In this document: positions 55,062-63,790 of the stretch, piece after piece
Layout of the letters: the number at the start of each line of letters is the position of its first letter
How positions within the stretch are numbered: position 1 is the first letter of the stretch
NCBI RefSeq assembly: GCF_001417775.1
Contig: NZ_BBZJ01000019.1
Coordinates: forward strand, 124,001 to 188,000
Direction of reading: 5' to 3'
Source: Streptomyces sp. TP-A0356
GTDB taxonomy: Bacteria > Actinomycetota > Actinomycetes > Streptomycetales > Streptomycetaceae
Length of the DNA stretch: 64,000 bases
Notes under the pieces: generated by a model
Told to the model about the DNA's origin: nothing
What the model saw: only the letters and a program-made list of their open reading frames with translations
Databases searched by the model: none
Translations under genes and position numbers: made by a program

Positions 55062-56255
55062 ATGACGGAAGAGCCGCGGGCCGACGACGCCCGGCCGGCC
55101 GGAGCGCTGCGCATGGGCCGGCCGCCCCGCAACCGGCGCGAGTTGCTGCGCAAGACGCTGTGGATCGGCGTCTGGCTCGTCTTCCTCAGCTCGCCGGTCC
55201 ACGACCTCGCCTCCGGGAACCACACCCCCGGCGGCACCCTGGCCGGCTGGCTGGGGCTCGCGGTCTTCGTCGGCGTCTATCTGACGCTGGTCTTCCGGAA
55301 CATGGGCAAGCCGTTCTCCGGGGTGCTCGTCGGTGTCCTCCTGGTGGTCCTCGCCGCGCTCGCCGCCCTGCTGTGCCTCACCCTCGGCTCGCCCTGGCTC
55401 GGCCTGTTCGTCTACGTCTCCGTCGCCTGTGGGGCGACCCTCCCGCCGCGGGTGGCGTACTGGGCGATTCCGACGACGGCCGCCCTGATGCTCCTCGTCG
55501 GCCTGTACGTCGGCGAGAAGGACGCGCGCGACCTGGTCCTGCTGGTCCTGCTCATCGGGTACGCGATGACCGGCGTCGGGCATCTGGTGCGCACGACGAT
55601 CGAGTTGCGCAAGGCGCGCGCCACCGTCGCCCAGCTGGCCGCCAACGAGGAGCGGCTGCGTCTGGCCCGCGATCTGCACGACCTGCTCGGCCACTCGCTC
55701 TCCCTCATCACGCTGAAGAGCGAGCTCGCCGGTCGTATGCTGCCCGACCACCCCGACAAGGCCGCCCAGCAGGTCGCCGACATCGAACAGGTCAGCCGCC
55801 AGGCCCTGGTGGACGTGCGCGAGGCGGTCACCGGCTACCGCCGCCCGCGCCTGGCCGCCGAACTCGCCGGTGCCCAGGTCGCCTTGACGGCCGCCGGTGT
55901 CACCGCGGACGTGCCCGGGGAACCGGACCTCACGGGTGTCGCCGAGGAGAGCGAGTCCGCCCTCGCCTGGGCGCTGCGCGAGGCGATCACCAACGTGGTA
56001 CGGCACAGCGGCGCCGCGCGCTGCACGGTGGAGGTGCTGCGGCGGCAGACCCTGGACGGGCCGATGCTGGAACTCTCCGTCGAGGACAACGGCTCGGGCG
56101 GCTCGGGCAAGGGCCCCGGCAACGGTCTGACGGGCCTGACCGAGCGTCTGGAGAAGGCCGGCGGGACATTGGAGGCGGCCCGCGTGAAGCATGGCTTCCG
56201 GCTGGTCGCGCGCGTGCCCGTCGATGCCGCGGTGGACATAGGATCCGGGGCATGA
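55062..56255 (+). CDS. NarL-family sensor histidine kinase
   Basis: 397 residues from the ATG at 55062; a GTG at 55053 that overlaps the permease stop is equally possible. About five membrane helices (residues 25-155), then HisKA_3 with the phosphorylated His206 in ARDLHDLLGHS, and an HATPase domain with REAITNVVRHSG and a GNGLTGLTERL lid. It resembles DesK-type kinases. It likely senses membrane state or the exporter's substrate and controls the operon through the next gene. Confidence 0.9.
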   Translation: MTEEPRADDARPAGALRMGRPPRNRRELLRKTLWIGVWLVFLSSPVHDLASGNHTPGGTLAGWLGLAVFVGVYLTLVFRNMGKPFSGVLVGVLLVVLAALAALLCLTLGSPWLGLFVYVSVACGATLPPRVAYWAIPTTAALMLLVGLYVGEKDARDLVLLVLLIGYAMTGVGHLVRTTIELRKARATVAQLAANEERLRLARDLHDLLGHSLSLITLKSELAGRMLPDHPDKAAQQVADIEQVSRQALVDVREAVTGYRRPRLAAELAGAQVALTAAGVTADVPGEPDLTGVAEESESALAWALREAITNVVRHSGAARCTVEVLRRQTLDGPMLELSVEDNGSGGSGKGPGNGLTGLTERLEKAGGTLEAARVKHGFRLVARVPVDAAVDIGSGA

Positions 56256-56866
56256 GCCGCACGATCAAGGTCCTGCTCGCCGAGGACCAGTCGATGGTCC
56301 GGGAGGCGCTGGCCGCCCTGTTGGGTCTCGAGGAGGACATCGAGGTCGTCGCCCAGGTCGCCCGCGGCGACGAGGTGCCGGCGGCGGCGCGGGCCCAAGA
56401 GGTGGACGTGGCGCTGCTGGACATCGAGATGCCCGGCGCCACCGGGATCGAGGCGGCGGCCGAGCTGCGCCGGGAGTTCCCGGCGCTCAAGGTGGTCGTC
56501 CTCACCACGTTCGGCCGTCCCGGCTATCTGCGCTCGGCCATGGAGGCCGGCGCCGACGCCTTCCTGGTGAAGGACGCGCCGGCGGCCCAACTCGCCGAGG
56601 CGATACGCAAGGTCCTCGCCGGGGAGCGTGTCATCGACCCCACGCTGGCGGCGGCAGCCCTGGCCGACGGCGCCAATCCCCTGACCGACCGCGAGCGCGA
56701 GGTGCTGCGCGCGGCGGCGGACGGCGCGACGAACGCGGAGCTGGCCGCGTCCCTGCACCTGTCTCAGGGCACGGTCCGCAACTACCTCTCCACCGCGATC
56801 CAGAAGCTGGCGGTACGCAACCGGACGGAGGCGGTCCGGACAGCTCGCGAGAAGGGCTGGCTGTAG
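56252..56866 (+). CDS. LuxR/NarL-type response regulator
   Basis: 204 residues. Receiver domain with phospho-acceptor Asp57 (LLDIEMPG), conserved Thr in LTTFG and Lys in LVKDAP. The LuxR-type DNA-binding helix-turn-helix covers about 142-200 (LTDREREVLRAAADGATNAE). The ATG overlaps the kinase stop by 4 bp. It completes a four-gene translationally coupled unit with the exporter. Confidence 0.95.
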   Translation: MSRTIKVLLAEDQSMVREALAALLGLEEDIEVVAQVARGDEVPAAARAQEVDVALLDIEMPGATGIEAAAELRREFPALKVVVLTTFGRPGYLRSAMEAGADAFLVKDAPAAQLAEAIRKVLAGERVIDPTLAAAALADGANPLTDREREVLRAAADGATNAELAASLHLSQGTVRNYLSTAIQKLAVRNRTEAVRTAREKGWL

Positions 56867-56934
56867 CGGCCGGGAGCTCCAAGAGCTGGGGAGCTGCAAG
56901 GATCCGGAGCTGCAAGGATCCCTAGGGGGAGACA

Positions 56935-57786
56935 TCAGTTCAGCATGGCCCTGGCCGCCCGGGCCTGACCGCGCACCTGGTCGGCTGCCGTCTCGTCGAC
57001 GGCGGACACCAGTTCGGCGTACGCATCGAGCTCCGCGGCCCCGCGCAGGAACTCCCCCCGCTGCACCAGAAGCCGCGCACGCTCGTACCGCAGCCGTGCG
57101 GGATGCGACGGCAGCAACAGCGACAGTTCGACCGCCCACAGGGCCACATCCGACCGCTCGGGCCGCGCGGCGGCCCACGCACGGATGTTGTTCAGCACCC
57201 GCAGCACGACGTCCAGCGGATCGGCCGGCGTGAGCATCGACGGGTCGAGCGACGCCCCCGTGGCCCCGGCGACCAGCATCTCGGCATCGCCGCCGGTCAG
57301 CACGCGACCTCCGTCGAAGGGATCGGCCAGCACTTGGTCCCGCGGGGGCCCGAACCCCACGACGAAGTGCCCCGGCAACGCGACGCCGTACACATGCGCC
57401 CCGGCCCTGCGGGCCACCTCCATCCACACCACCGACAGCAGGATCGGCAGCCCTCGGCGCCGCCGCAGCACCTCGTGCAGCAACGAGGACTCCAGGCGCT
57501 CGTAGTCCGCGGCGCCGCCGCGGAACCCGCAGCGCCCGCCCAGGAGGCCGGCCAGCGCGAGGGCCCAGGAACGCGGCCCGCCCGGCGCGAACGGCAGCTG
57601 TCCGGCCAGCCGGTCCAGCTCCATCTGCGCGGCGTCCATCCCGGCCTCCTCCAGCGTCCCGTCCGCCGCCGCGCCGACGAGCAGACAGAGGGTGGCGAGA
57701 TCGGGCCGCGCGGAGCGGGCCTCGTCGCCGAACCGCCGCCGCACCTCGGCGGCACGCTCCGGCTCCGGGGGATAGGGGGCACGCAT
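56935..57786 (-). CDS. SirB1/transglutaminase-like protein
   Basis: 283 residues from the ATG at 57786 (GAGG 6 nt upstream). The segment LLHEVLRRRRGLPILLSVVWMEVARRAG followed by PGHFVVGFG is characteristic of the SirB1/transglutaminase-like group. The catalytic cysteine expected before this segment is not evident, so it may be enzymatically inactive. The C-terminal 80 residues look like TPR helices (ARLRYERARLLVQRGEFLRGA). It is 17 bp from the GNAT gene on the same strand. Confidence 0.8.
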   Translation of the reverse strand: MRAPYPPEPERAAEVRRRFGDEARSARPDLATLCLLVGAAADGTLEEAGMDAAQMELDRLAGQLPFAPGGPRSWALALAGLLGGRCGFRGGAADYERLESSLLHEVLRRRRGLPILLSVVWMEVARRAGAHVYGVALPGHFVVGFGPPRDQVLADPFDGGRVLTGGDAEMLVAGATGASLDPSMLTPADPLDVVLRVLNNIRAWAAARPERSDVALWAVELSLLLPSHPARLRYERARLLVQRGEFLRGAAELDAYAELVSAVDETAADQVRGQARAARAMLN

Positions 57787-57803
57787 GGCAGCCTCGAAAC
57801 CTC

Positions 57804-58853
57804 TCACACCACCGGGCCGGGCCCCGCGGCCGCCGGGCCGCCCGCCTCCGGGCCTCGAAAGCCCTCCGGCTCCCGGTAGTGGTGATATGCATGATGCGCC
57901 CCGAACCCGAGCCCCGCATACAGGCCCCGTGCCGGGGCATTGTCCGTCTCCACCTGGAGCCAGGCCGCAGAGGCGCCCTCCTCGAGGGCCTGCCGCGCCA
58001 GTGCCGCCACCACAGTGGTGGCCAGCCCCCGCCGACGCTGCTCCGGGTCGACCTCGACCGCCGCGAAACCGGCCCATCGGCCGTCCACCACACACCGCCC
58101 GATCGCCGCCGGAGGGGCACCCTCCATGCCCGGCACCGTGGCGAACCACACCGAAGGCCCGCTGCCCAGCACCCGCAGGGCCACCTCGCTCAGCCCCTTG
58201 CGCCGGTAGCGGGCGAGCCACGCCTCGTCGGCCGCGCGCGAGAGCACGACCGCGGGCGCCTCGCGGTCCGCCACCGGCGCCAGCGCGCCGGTCCACAGCT
58301 CGGCGGTCACCTCGCGTGTCCAGCCGCGGGCCTCCAGCTCCGCGCACAGCAGCTCCTGTGTGCCCTCGGCACCGGTCGCGAGCTGGATGTACGCGGGCAG
58401 GCCGCGGTCGGCGTACCAGCGCCGTGCGACGGTCAGCGCCTCGTCGAGCGGCAGGCCCGGGTCGCCGAGCGGCAGCACCGAATTGGCCCGGCGCGTGAAT
58501 CCGGCGGCAGCGCGCAGCTCCCACTCGCCGAGCGGCTCCCGTTCCACCGGCTGCCAGGCCCTGGCGGAGATCCGCGCCAGCTCCTCGTACGAGGCCGCGG
58601 GACCCCTCCGACGGGCCGGGGCGGCAGGCACGACCTTGCCCGCGACCAGCGAGGATTCCGCGATCCGGACGCTCTCCCCGCTCCGCCGCGTGATCAGCAG
58701 CACACCGTTGTCCCATGATGTGAGAACTCCGACCGTGTCGGTGAACTTCTCACCCTCGGCGGCATGTTCGCTCAGCCGCCGTACGGAAACGCGTTTGCCC
58801 ACGTCAGCGGCAGTGATACGGACCTCCAGCCGTCCGCCCGCAGAGATTTCCAC
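57804..58853 (-). CDS. GNAT acetyltransferase with N-terminal SH3-like domain
   Basis: 349 residues if the GTG at 58853 is used; AGGAGG lies 13 nt upstream, and an ATG at 58883 has no ribosome site. Residues 1-75 (RLEVRITAADVGKRVSVRRL, GVLTSWDNGVLLITRRSG) form a small beta domain. Residues about 210-335 are a GNAT fold with the acetyl-CoA loop VDPEQRRRGLATTVVAALA and the final ARGLYAGLGF. It acetylates an unknown amine. It is divergent from fdxA and probably forms an operon with the SirB1-like gene. Confidence 0.85.
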   Translation of the reverse strand: MEISAGGRLEVRITAADVGKRVSVRRLSEHAAEGEKFTDTVGVLTSWDNGVLLITRRSGESVRIAESSLVAGKVVPAAPARRRGPAASYEELARISARAWQPVEREPLGEWELRAAAGFTRRANSVLPLGDPGLPLDEALTVARRWYADRGLPAYIQLATGAEGTQELLCAELEARGWTREVTAELWTGALAPVADREAPAVVLSRAADEAWLARYRRKGLSEVALRVLGSGPSVWFATVPGMEGAPPAAIGRCVVDGRWAGFAAVEVDPEQRRRGLATTVVAALARQALEEGASAAWLQVETDNAPARGLYAGLGFGAHHAYHHYREPEGFRGPEAGGPAAAGPGPVV

Positions 58854-58873
58854 AGGTCGGTTCACCCCTCCTG

Positions 58874-58902
58874 TTCGGATCATGCCCAGGAACGGAGATA
58901 CT
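58874..58902 (+). promoter_or_regulatory. candidate promoter of fdxA
   Basis: TTCGGA, a 17-bp spacer and GATACT, giving a leader of about 85 nt to the fdxA start. The -10 is good and the -35 is moderate. Confidence 0.45.
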
Positions 58903-58993
58903 AGATGCGGGCATCGACGACGCCGCGCTCCCGCGCGCCAGGCGGCGGAGCCTGAGGAGGCCCGCCAGCGCCCTACCGAGGAGGAACGACAGC

Positions 58994-59314
58994 GTGACCT
59001 ACGTCATCGCAGAGCCTTGTGTCGACGTCAAGGACAAGGCGTGCATCGAGGAGTGCCCGGTCGACTGCATCTACGAGGGCCAGCGGTCCTTGTACATCCA
59101 CCCGGACGAATGCGTCGACTGTGGAGCCTGTGAGCCGGTATGCCCGGTCGAGGCCATCTTCTACGAGGATGACACTCCCGAGGAGTGGAAGGACTACTAC
59201 AAGGCGAACGTCGAGTTCTTCGACGAGCTCGGCTCGCCCGGTGGCGCCAGCAAGCTGGGGCTGATCGAGCGCGACCACCCCTTCATCGCGGCGCTGCCCC
59301 CGATGAACCAGTAA
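58994..59314 (+). CDS. fdxA: 7Fe ferredoxin FdxA
   Basis: 106 residues, GTG behind GAGGAGGAA. Cysteines 9, 17 and 50 would hold the [3Fe-4S] cluster; cysteines 21, 40, 43 and 46 the [4Fe-4S] cluster, the exact pattern of actinobacterial 7Fe ferredoxins. The C-terminal 50 residues are the usual acidic extension. It carries electrons to reductive enzymes such as cytochromes P450. A perfect 19-bp hairpin ends the transcript, so it is separate from dapC. Confidence 0.96.
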   Translation: MTYVIAEPCVDVKDKACIEECPVDCIYEGQRSLYIHPDECVDCGACEPVCPVEAIFYEDDTPEEWKDYYKANVEFFDELGSPGGASKLGLIERDHPFIAALPPMNQ

Positions 59315-59350
59315 GCGGCTCGGCCCCGGAGGCCGCATGAGCCGGTACCG

Positions 59351-59393
59351 CCTCGGTCCCGTACGGTGCCCGCCGCACCGTACGGGACCGAGG
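59351..59393 (+). terminator. very strong terminator of fdxA
   Basis: A perfect 19-bp stem (CCTCGGTCCCGTACGGTGC and its complement) with a 5-nt loop, 36 bp after the fdxA stop. Confidence 0.88.
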
Positions 59394-59462
59394 TGTTAGA
59401 GGTGTTTGGCGTCCGTACGCTCGTAGGGGGCGCCCGTCGACCCAGAGAGTGAGTCCGATCCC

Positions 59463-60557
59463 GTGTCCGCAGTCTCCGACCGCCTTCCGACCTTCCCGTG
59501 GGACAAGCTGGAGCCGTACAAGAAGACGGCTGCCGCGCACCCGGGCGGGATCGTCGACCTGTCCGTCGGCACCCCCGTCGACCCGGTCCCCGACCTGATC
59601 CAGAAGGCGCTCGTCGCGGCGGCGGACTCCCCGGGCTATCCGACCGTCTGGGGCACGCCCGAGCTGCGGGACGCGATCACGGGCTGGGTGGAGCGCCGCC
59701 TCGGCGCCCGGGGCGTGACCCATCGGCACGTCCTGCCGGTCGTGGGCTCGAAGGAGCTCGTCGCCTGGCTCCCGACCCAGCTGGGCCTCGGCCCCGGAGA
59801 CACGGTCGCCCACCCCCGCCTGGCGTACCCGACCTACGAGGTCGGCGCGCGCCTGGCCCGCGCGGACCACGAGGTCTACGACGACCCGACCGAGCTGGAC
59901 CCCGCGAACCTGAAGCTCCTGTGGCTCAACTCCCCGTCGAACCCGACGGGCGAGGTGCTGGGCAAGGAGGAGCTGACCCGGATCGTGTCCTGGGCGCGGG
60001 AGCACGGCGTCCTGGTCGTCTCCGACGAGTGCTACCTGGAACTGGGCTGGGAGGCCGACCCCGTCTCGGTCCTGCACCCGGACGTGTGCGGGGGCTCGTA
60101 CGAGGGTGTCATCGCGGTCCACTCGCTGTCCAAGCGGTCGAACCTGGCGGGCTACCGGGCGGCGTTCCTCGCGGGCGACCCGGCGGTCCTGGGCCCCCTC
60201 CTGGAGATCCGCAAGCACGGCGGCATGATGACGTCGGCGCCGACGCAGGCCGCCGTGGTGGCCGCGCTGGGCGACGACACGCACGTGCGCGAGCAGCGCG
60301 AACGCTATGCGGCCCGGCGCACGCTCCTGCGCGACGCCCTCCTGCGGCACGGCTTCCGCATCGAGCACAGTGAGGCGAGCCTGTACCTGTGGGCGACCCG
60401 CGGCGAGTCCTGCTGGGAGACGGTGTCCCACCTGGCAGCCCTGGGCATCCTGGTCGCCCCGGGCGACTTCTACGGCCCGGCGGGCGAGAAGTTCGTACGA
60501 GTGGCGCTGACGGCGACGGACGAGCGGGTGCGGGCGGCGGTGGAGCGGCTCTCGTGA
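59463..60557 (+). CDS. dapC: succinyldiaminopimelate transaminase DapC
   Basis: 364 residues from a GTG. A class I/II PLP aminotransferase: LWLNSPSNPTGE in the middle, SDECYLELGW, and the PLP lysine in HSLSKRSNLAGYR. The chain is of the actinobacterial DapC type; some members also act on prephenate. It makes the amino donor step of lysine and diaminopimelate synthesis, needed for peptidoglycan. dapE, the next pathway step, lies 2 kb downstream on the same strand, and fdxA directly upstream is the usual neighbour. Confidence 0.93.
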   Translation: MSAVSDRLPTFPWDKLEPYKKTAAAHPGGIVDLSVGTPVDPVPDLIQKALVAAADSPGYPTVWGTPELRDAITGWVERRLGARGVTHRHVLPVVGSKELVAWLPTQLGLGPGDTVAHPRLAYPTYEVGARLARADHEVYDDPTELDPANLKLLWLNSPSNPTGEVLGKEELTRIVSWAREHGVLVVSDECYLELGWEADPVSVLHPDVCGGSYEGVIAVHSLSKRSNLAGYRAAFLAGDPAVLGPLLEIRKHGGMMTSAPTQAAVVAALGDDTHVREQRERYAARRTLLRDALLRHGFRIEHSEASLYLWATRGESCWETVSHLAALGILVAPGDFYGPAGEKFVRVALTATDERVRAAVERLS

Positions 60558-60592
60558 ACGCACGGTGAGCTCGTGCCGCCGCCGTACGCGAA

Positions 60593-60626
60593 CGGAGGGG
60601 TCCGGGAAACTCCCTGGACCCCTCCG
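60593..60626. terminator. bidirectional terminator after dapC
   Basis: CGGAGGGGTCC and GGACCCCTCCG form an 11-bp stem with an extra inner GGG/CCC pairing. It lies between the convergent dapC and the secreted-protein gene. Confidence 0.8.
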
Positions 60627-60644
60627 CCGTGCGCGCCCGGAGGC

Positions 60645-61097
60645 TCAGCCACCCAGCGGCAGGCCGTTCGCCGGCAGCGGCTGCCCCGGCAGCCCCGTCT
60701 TCGCGGTCTCACCGATCAGACCGCCGGCCTGCCCGGCCGCGTCGCCGGCCGCCTTCTGCGCGACGGGCGTCGCCGTCCCGACGACCTTGCCGCCGACCTT
60801 GCCGGCGGCCGGTGCCGCCTTCTTGGCCGCCGCGCTGCCGACCTTGACCGCCTGGCCGCCGGTGTCACCCGCGACCCCGGTCACCTTCTGGGCCGCACCG
60901 TCGACCTTCTGGGCCGCGCCGTCGACCGTGGTGCCGACCGGCGCGGCGTCCAGGGCGGTCAGCCCGCCGAGGTTCGGGGTGGCCGGCAGGTCGGCCGTCG
61001 CCGCGCTGGCGGAGCCGGCCGCACCGACCACGGGCGCCGCTCCCGCTGCGATCAGCAGCGCTGCACGGGCGATCCGGCGGGTCAGGGGGAGGGACAT
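60645..61097 (-). CDS. Ala/Gly-rich small secreted protein
   Basis: 150 residues from an ATG with AAGGAG 5 nt upstream. A signal peptide (RRIARAALLIAAGAAPVVGA, cleavage near ASA) is followed by low-complexity sequence rich in Ala, Gly, Val and Lys, including two VDGAAQK units in tandem. There is no cysteine and no sorting signal. Databases sometimes label such proteins as ATP-binding, which the sequence does not support. It is probably a secreted or wall-associated structural protein. It has a long leader (about 195 nt) behind a good promoter. Confidence 0.75.
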   Translation of the reverse strand: MSLPLTRRIARAALLIAAGAAPVVGAAGSASAATADLPATPNLGGLTALDAAPVGTTVDGAAQKVDGAAQKVTGVAGDTGGQAVKVGSAAAKKAAPAAGKVGGKVVGTATPVAQKAAGDAAGQAGGLIGETAKTGLPGQPLPANGLPLGG

Positions 61098-61482
61098 GAT
61101 GCTCCTTAGACGGGAGAGAACGGTGAAGTTTCCGACCGTGCCCGTGAGTTCGGCCGCTCGGTGAGCGACCGGCCGCTCGCGTCCGACTGGCTGTCGGCCG
61201 GTGCGGCTGGTGATCGTTCCGGGCTCGGACGCAGTGACTACCGCTCGAAGTCCGCGAAGGTTGCGGTGGCCCAACGTAAAGAGTTGGCAATGCGTCGCAT
61301 TATCTGCTGGGGATGAAATCGGGCAAACAGCGTCCGGCCGGAAGGCCTGCTGAATCCTTACAGCCCTTTGCTCACAAGGGATTGGCCGACTGCGAGGGTG
61401 GCCGCCCGAAAGCGTGCGCGCCCCGTCGACGAGGCGCGCCGCGCATTACCCCGGAGGGTGAGGGCCCGCACTGGTGCCCGGG
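61098..61482. other. 385-bp leader and promoter region
   Basis: No gene. It contains the promoter at 61299-61326 and a leader of about 195 nt with a CCAAC/GTTGG hairpin (61271-61287) and alternating CGGCCGCTC/GAGCGACCGGCCG repeats near 61155-61185 that can pair. The stretch 61330-61480 has no recognised signal. Confidence 0.55.
61299..61326 (-). promoter_or_regulatory. promoter of the secreted-protein gene
   Basis: On the minus strand TTGCCC, a 16-bp spacer and GATAAT. Transcription would start near 61292, giving the long leader noted above. Confidence 0.6.
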
Positions 61483-62451
61483 CTATTCCCCGGTGACGAT
61501 GCGGACTTCGGCGGTCGACGCCTTCCCGTCGGAGCCACCGGTCGTGCGCCACTCGTTCGCGAAACCTCCGCGTGACCACTCGTGGCCCGCGAAGGAGACC
61601 CGCGCGATGTGCAGCGCCGAGGAGTTGGCCACCGCCCAGTGCGCCAGCTCCCAGCCACGCCGGCTGACGGAGCCCGCGGCGGCGGCCTTGCGGGGCACCG
61701 GGATCGTGACCGCGTCGGCGGCCGGTGCCGCCGTGCTCGTGGCCGTGGCCGTGGAGGATGGTGACGGCCGCCGGGTGCCCACCTCCGCGCCGGCCGCCTG
61801 CAGCACGTCACGCCCGAAGTCCCGCACCAGCGCGGCCCGTACGGCGTCCGGGCCGCCGGTGCCGGTCTGGGCAGGGCGCCCCTGGCAGGTCAGTGTGGCC
61901 GCCGTCCGCCCGGTGAGCGCGGCGGCGAGCAGCCCCGCGTCGGGCTCGTGCTTGGCGTACGCCTCCGGATAGCCGCTGCGCTGCACCTGCTGCGCCGCGA
62001 CCGTCAGCGGCAGCTGGGTGTAGTCGGGCACCTTGGCCAGGTGCTCGTAGAACACCCCCGCCGCGTACGTCGGGTCCATGATCTGCCGGCTGGTGCCCCA
62101 GCCCTGCGACGGGCGCTGCTGGAAGAGGCCGAGCGAGTCCCGGTCGCCGTGCTCGATGTTGCGCAGACCCGACTCCTGGAGCGCGGTCGCGAGCGCGATG
62201 GTCACCGCGCGCTCGGGCATGCCGCGGGTGGTGCCCACGGCGGAGATCGTCGCGGCGTTGGCCGCCTGCTCCGGAGTGAACTCGTACGAGGCTCCGTCGC
62301 CCTTGCCCGAGACGACGCGGCATCTCGGCGCGGCCGAGCCGGTGAGGTACTGGACGGCGAGATAGCCCGCGACGGCGAGCAGGACCACGAAGGCCGCCCC
62401 GAAACGGAGGAGGCGGCGACGGCGCTTGGGGTTGGGGGACGGCTCTGGCAC
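61483..62451 (-). CDS. membrane-anchored transglycosylase-like protein
   Basis: 322 residues from a GTG at 62451. A basic start (PNPKRRRRLLRFG) and one membrane helix (AAFVVLLAVAGYLAVQYL) place the rest outside. Residues about 60-180 contain ATALQESGLRNIEHGDRDSLGLFQQRPSQ, which resembles the catalytic Glu region and loop of lysozyme-fold transglycosylases. A Thr/Ala-rich linker and a final beta-rich stretch follow. Relatives are often annotated as heavy-metal transporters, which is not supported here. It may cut or bind peptidoglycan. Divergent from dapE with only 96 bp between starts. Confidence 0.75.
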   Translation of the reverse strand: MPEPSPNPKRRRRLLRFGAAFVVLLAVAGYLAVQYLTGSAAPRCRVVSGKGDGASYEFTPEQAANAATISAVGTTRGMPERAVTIALATALQESGLRNIEHGDRDSLGLFQQRPSQGWGTSRQIMDPTYAAGVFYEHLAKVPDYTQLPLTVAAQQVQRSGYPEAYAKHEPDAGLLAAALTGRTAATLTCQGRPAQTGTGGPDAVRAALVRDFGRDVLQAAGAEVGTRRPSPSSTATATSTAAPAADAVTIPVPRKAAAAGSVSRRGWELAHWAVANSSALHIARVSFAGHEWSRGGFANEWRTTGGSDGKASTAEVRIVTGE

Positions 62452-62457
62452 GCGTAC

Positions 62458-62463
62458 AAGGTA
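62458..62463 (-). promoter_or_regulatory. -10 element of a possible leaderless promoter
   Basis: On the minus strand TACCTT lies 6 nt before the GTG at 62451; no ribosome-binding site is visible. It faces away from the dapE promoter. Confidence 0.4.
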
Positions 62464-62534
62464 CTGGAGGCGCCTGGAGGTGCCGCCCGGGGCTGTGGAC
62501 AACTCGTGGGGAGGGCATACGGTGTCGGGCGCGT

Positions 62535-62540
62535 TAGGGT
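62535..62540 (+). promoter_or_regulatory. -10 element of a possible leaderless promoter for dapE
   Basis: TAGGGT, 7 nt, then the dapE ATG; identical in hexamer and spacing to the mshB start at 49397. Confidence 0.5.
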
Positions 62541-62547
62541 CGACATC

Positions 62548-63627
62548 ATGGCCGATACCCCGCTTGACCTCACGCTGGACGCCGCGCGGCTGACCGCGCA
62601 GCTCGTCGACTTCCCCTCCGAGAGCGGTGGCGAGAAGCCCCTCGCGGACGCGATCGAAAGCGCGCTGCGCGCCCTGCCGCACCTGCGGGTCGACCGGTAC
62701 GGCAACAACATCGTGGCCCGGACCGAGCTGGGCCGCGCCGAGCGCGTGATCCTGGCCGGGCACATCGACACCGTCCCCATCGCGGACAACGTCCCCTCGC
62801 GGCTGGACGAGGACGGAGTGCTGTGGGGCTGCGGCACCTGCGACATGAAGTCGGGCGTCGCGGTCCAGCTCCGCATCGCCGCGACGGTCCCGAAGCCCAA
62901 TCGCGACCTCACGTTCGTCTTCTACGACAACGAAGAGGTCGACGCACACCTGAACGGTCTGAAGCATGTGGCCGAGGCCCATCCCGATTGGCTGGAGGGC
63001 GATTTCGCGGTGCTGCTGGAGCCCTCCGACGGCCAGGTCGAGGGCGGGTGCCAGGGCACGCTGCGGGTCCTGCTGAAGACCAGGGGCGAGCGCGCCCACT
63101 CCGCGCGCGGCTGGATGGGGTCCAACGCGATCCACGCGGCCACCCCGATTCTGGCCCGTCTGGCCGCGTACGAACCGCGCTACCCGGTGATCGACGGCCT
63201 GGAGTACCGCGAGGGCCTGAACGCGGTCGGCATCTCGGGCGGGGTTGCCGGGAACGTGATCCCCGACGAGTGTGTGGTCACGGTCAACTTCCGTTACGCG
63301 CCCGACCGCACCGAGGAGGAGGCCGTCGAGCATGTCCGCGAGGTGTTCGCCGGCTGCGGGGTGGAGGAGTTCCTGGTGGTGGACCACGGCGGCGGTGCGC
63401 TGCCCGGCCTCTCGCACCCGGCCGCGGCGGCGTTCATCGAGGCGGTCGGCGGCACTCCGCGGCCCAAGTACGGCTGGACGGACGTCTCCCGCTTCAGCGC
63501 GCTCGGAGTCCCGGCCGTCAACTACGGCCCCGGCGACCCCCACTTGGCGCACAAGCGGGACGAGCGTGTGGAGACCGCGAACATCCTCGCCGGGGAAGAG
63601 CGCCTGAGGGCCTGGCTGACGTCCTGA
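62548..63627 (+). CDS. dapE: succinyl-diaminopimelate desuccinylase DapE
   Basis: 359 residues. An M20-family zinc amidohydrolase: LAGHIDTVP, GCGTCDMKSG, the catalytic/metal glutamates in FYDNEEVDA, LLEPSDG, and a C-terminal DPHLAHKRDE. It releases succinate from N-succinyl-diaminopimelate, following DapC in the lysine and cell-wall pathway. It has its own leaderless-type start rather than being in an operon with dapC, since a minus-strand pair lies between them. Confidence 0.94.
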   Translation: MADTPLDLTLDAARLTAQLVDFPSESGGEKPLADAIESALRALPHLRVDRYGNNIVARTELGRAERVILAGHIDTVPIADNVPSRLDEDGVLWGCGTCDMKSGVAVQLRIAATVPKPNRDLTFVFYDNEEVDAHLNGLKHVAEAHPDWLEGDFAVLLEPSDGQVEGGCQGTLRVLLKTRGERAHSARGWMGSNAIHAATPILARLAAYEPRYPVIDGLEYREGLNAVGISGGVAGNVIPDECVVTVNFRYAPDRTEEEAVEHVREVFAGCGVEEFLVVDHGGGALPGLSHPAAAAFIEAVGGTPRPKYGWTDVSRFSALGVPAVNYGPGDPHLAHKRDERVETANILAGEERLRAWLTS

Positions 63628-63723
63628 GCTGCCGCGGGCCCGTGGGGACCGCGGTCCATGGGAGGACATGCGCAGGTCCCCCGTCCGTAACCCGCTTGGA
63701 TCTACGCTGGGGTGGAACGACCT

Positions 63724-63770
63724 TCCCCGGCTCTCGGCTTCTCCCCATGAGCACACGAGCAGGGGAGGCC
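63724..63770. repeat. possible degenerate copy of the AGCGAAGC inverted repeat
   Basis: TCCCC...CTCTCGGCTTC...GAGCAGGGGAGG matches the element at 50871-50916 in its spacing of C-run, CTCGGCTTC and GAGCAGGGG. It lies in the gap before the last gene. Confidence 0.4.
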
Positions 63771-63790
63771 TCGATGCGGAGGGAGTGCAC

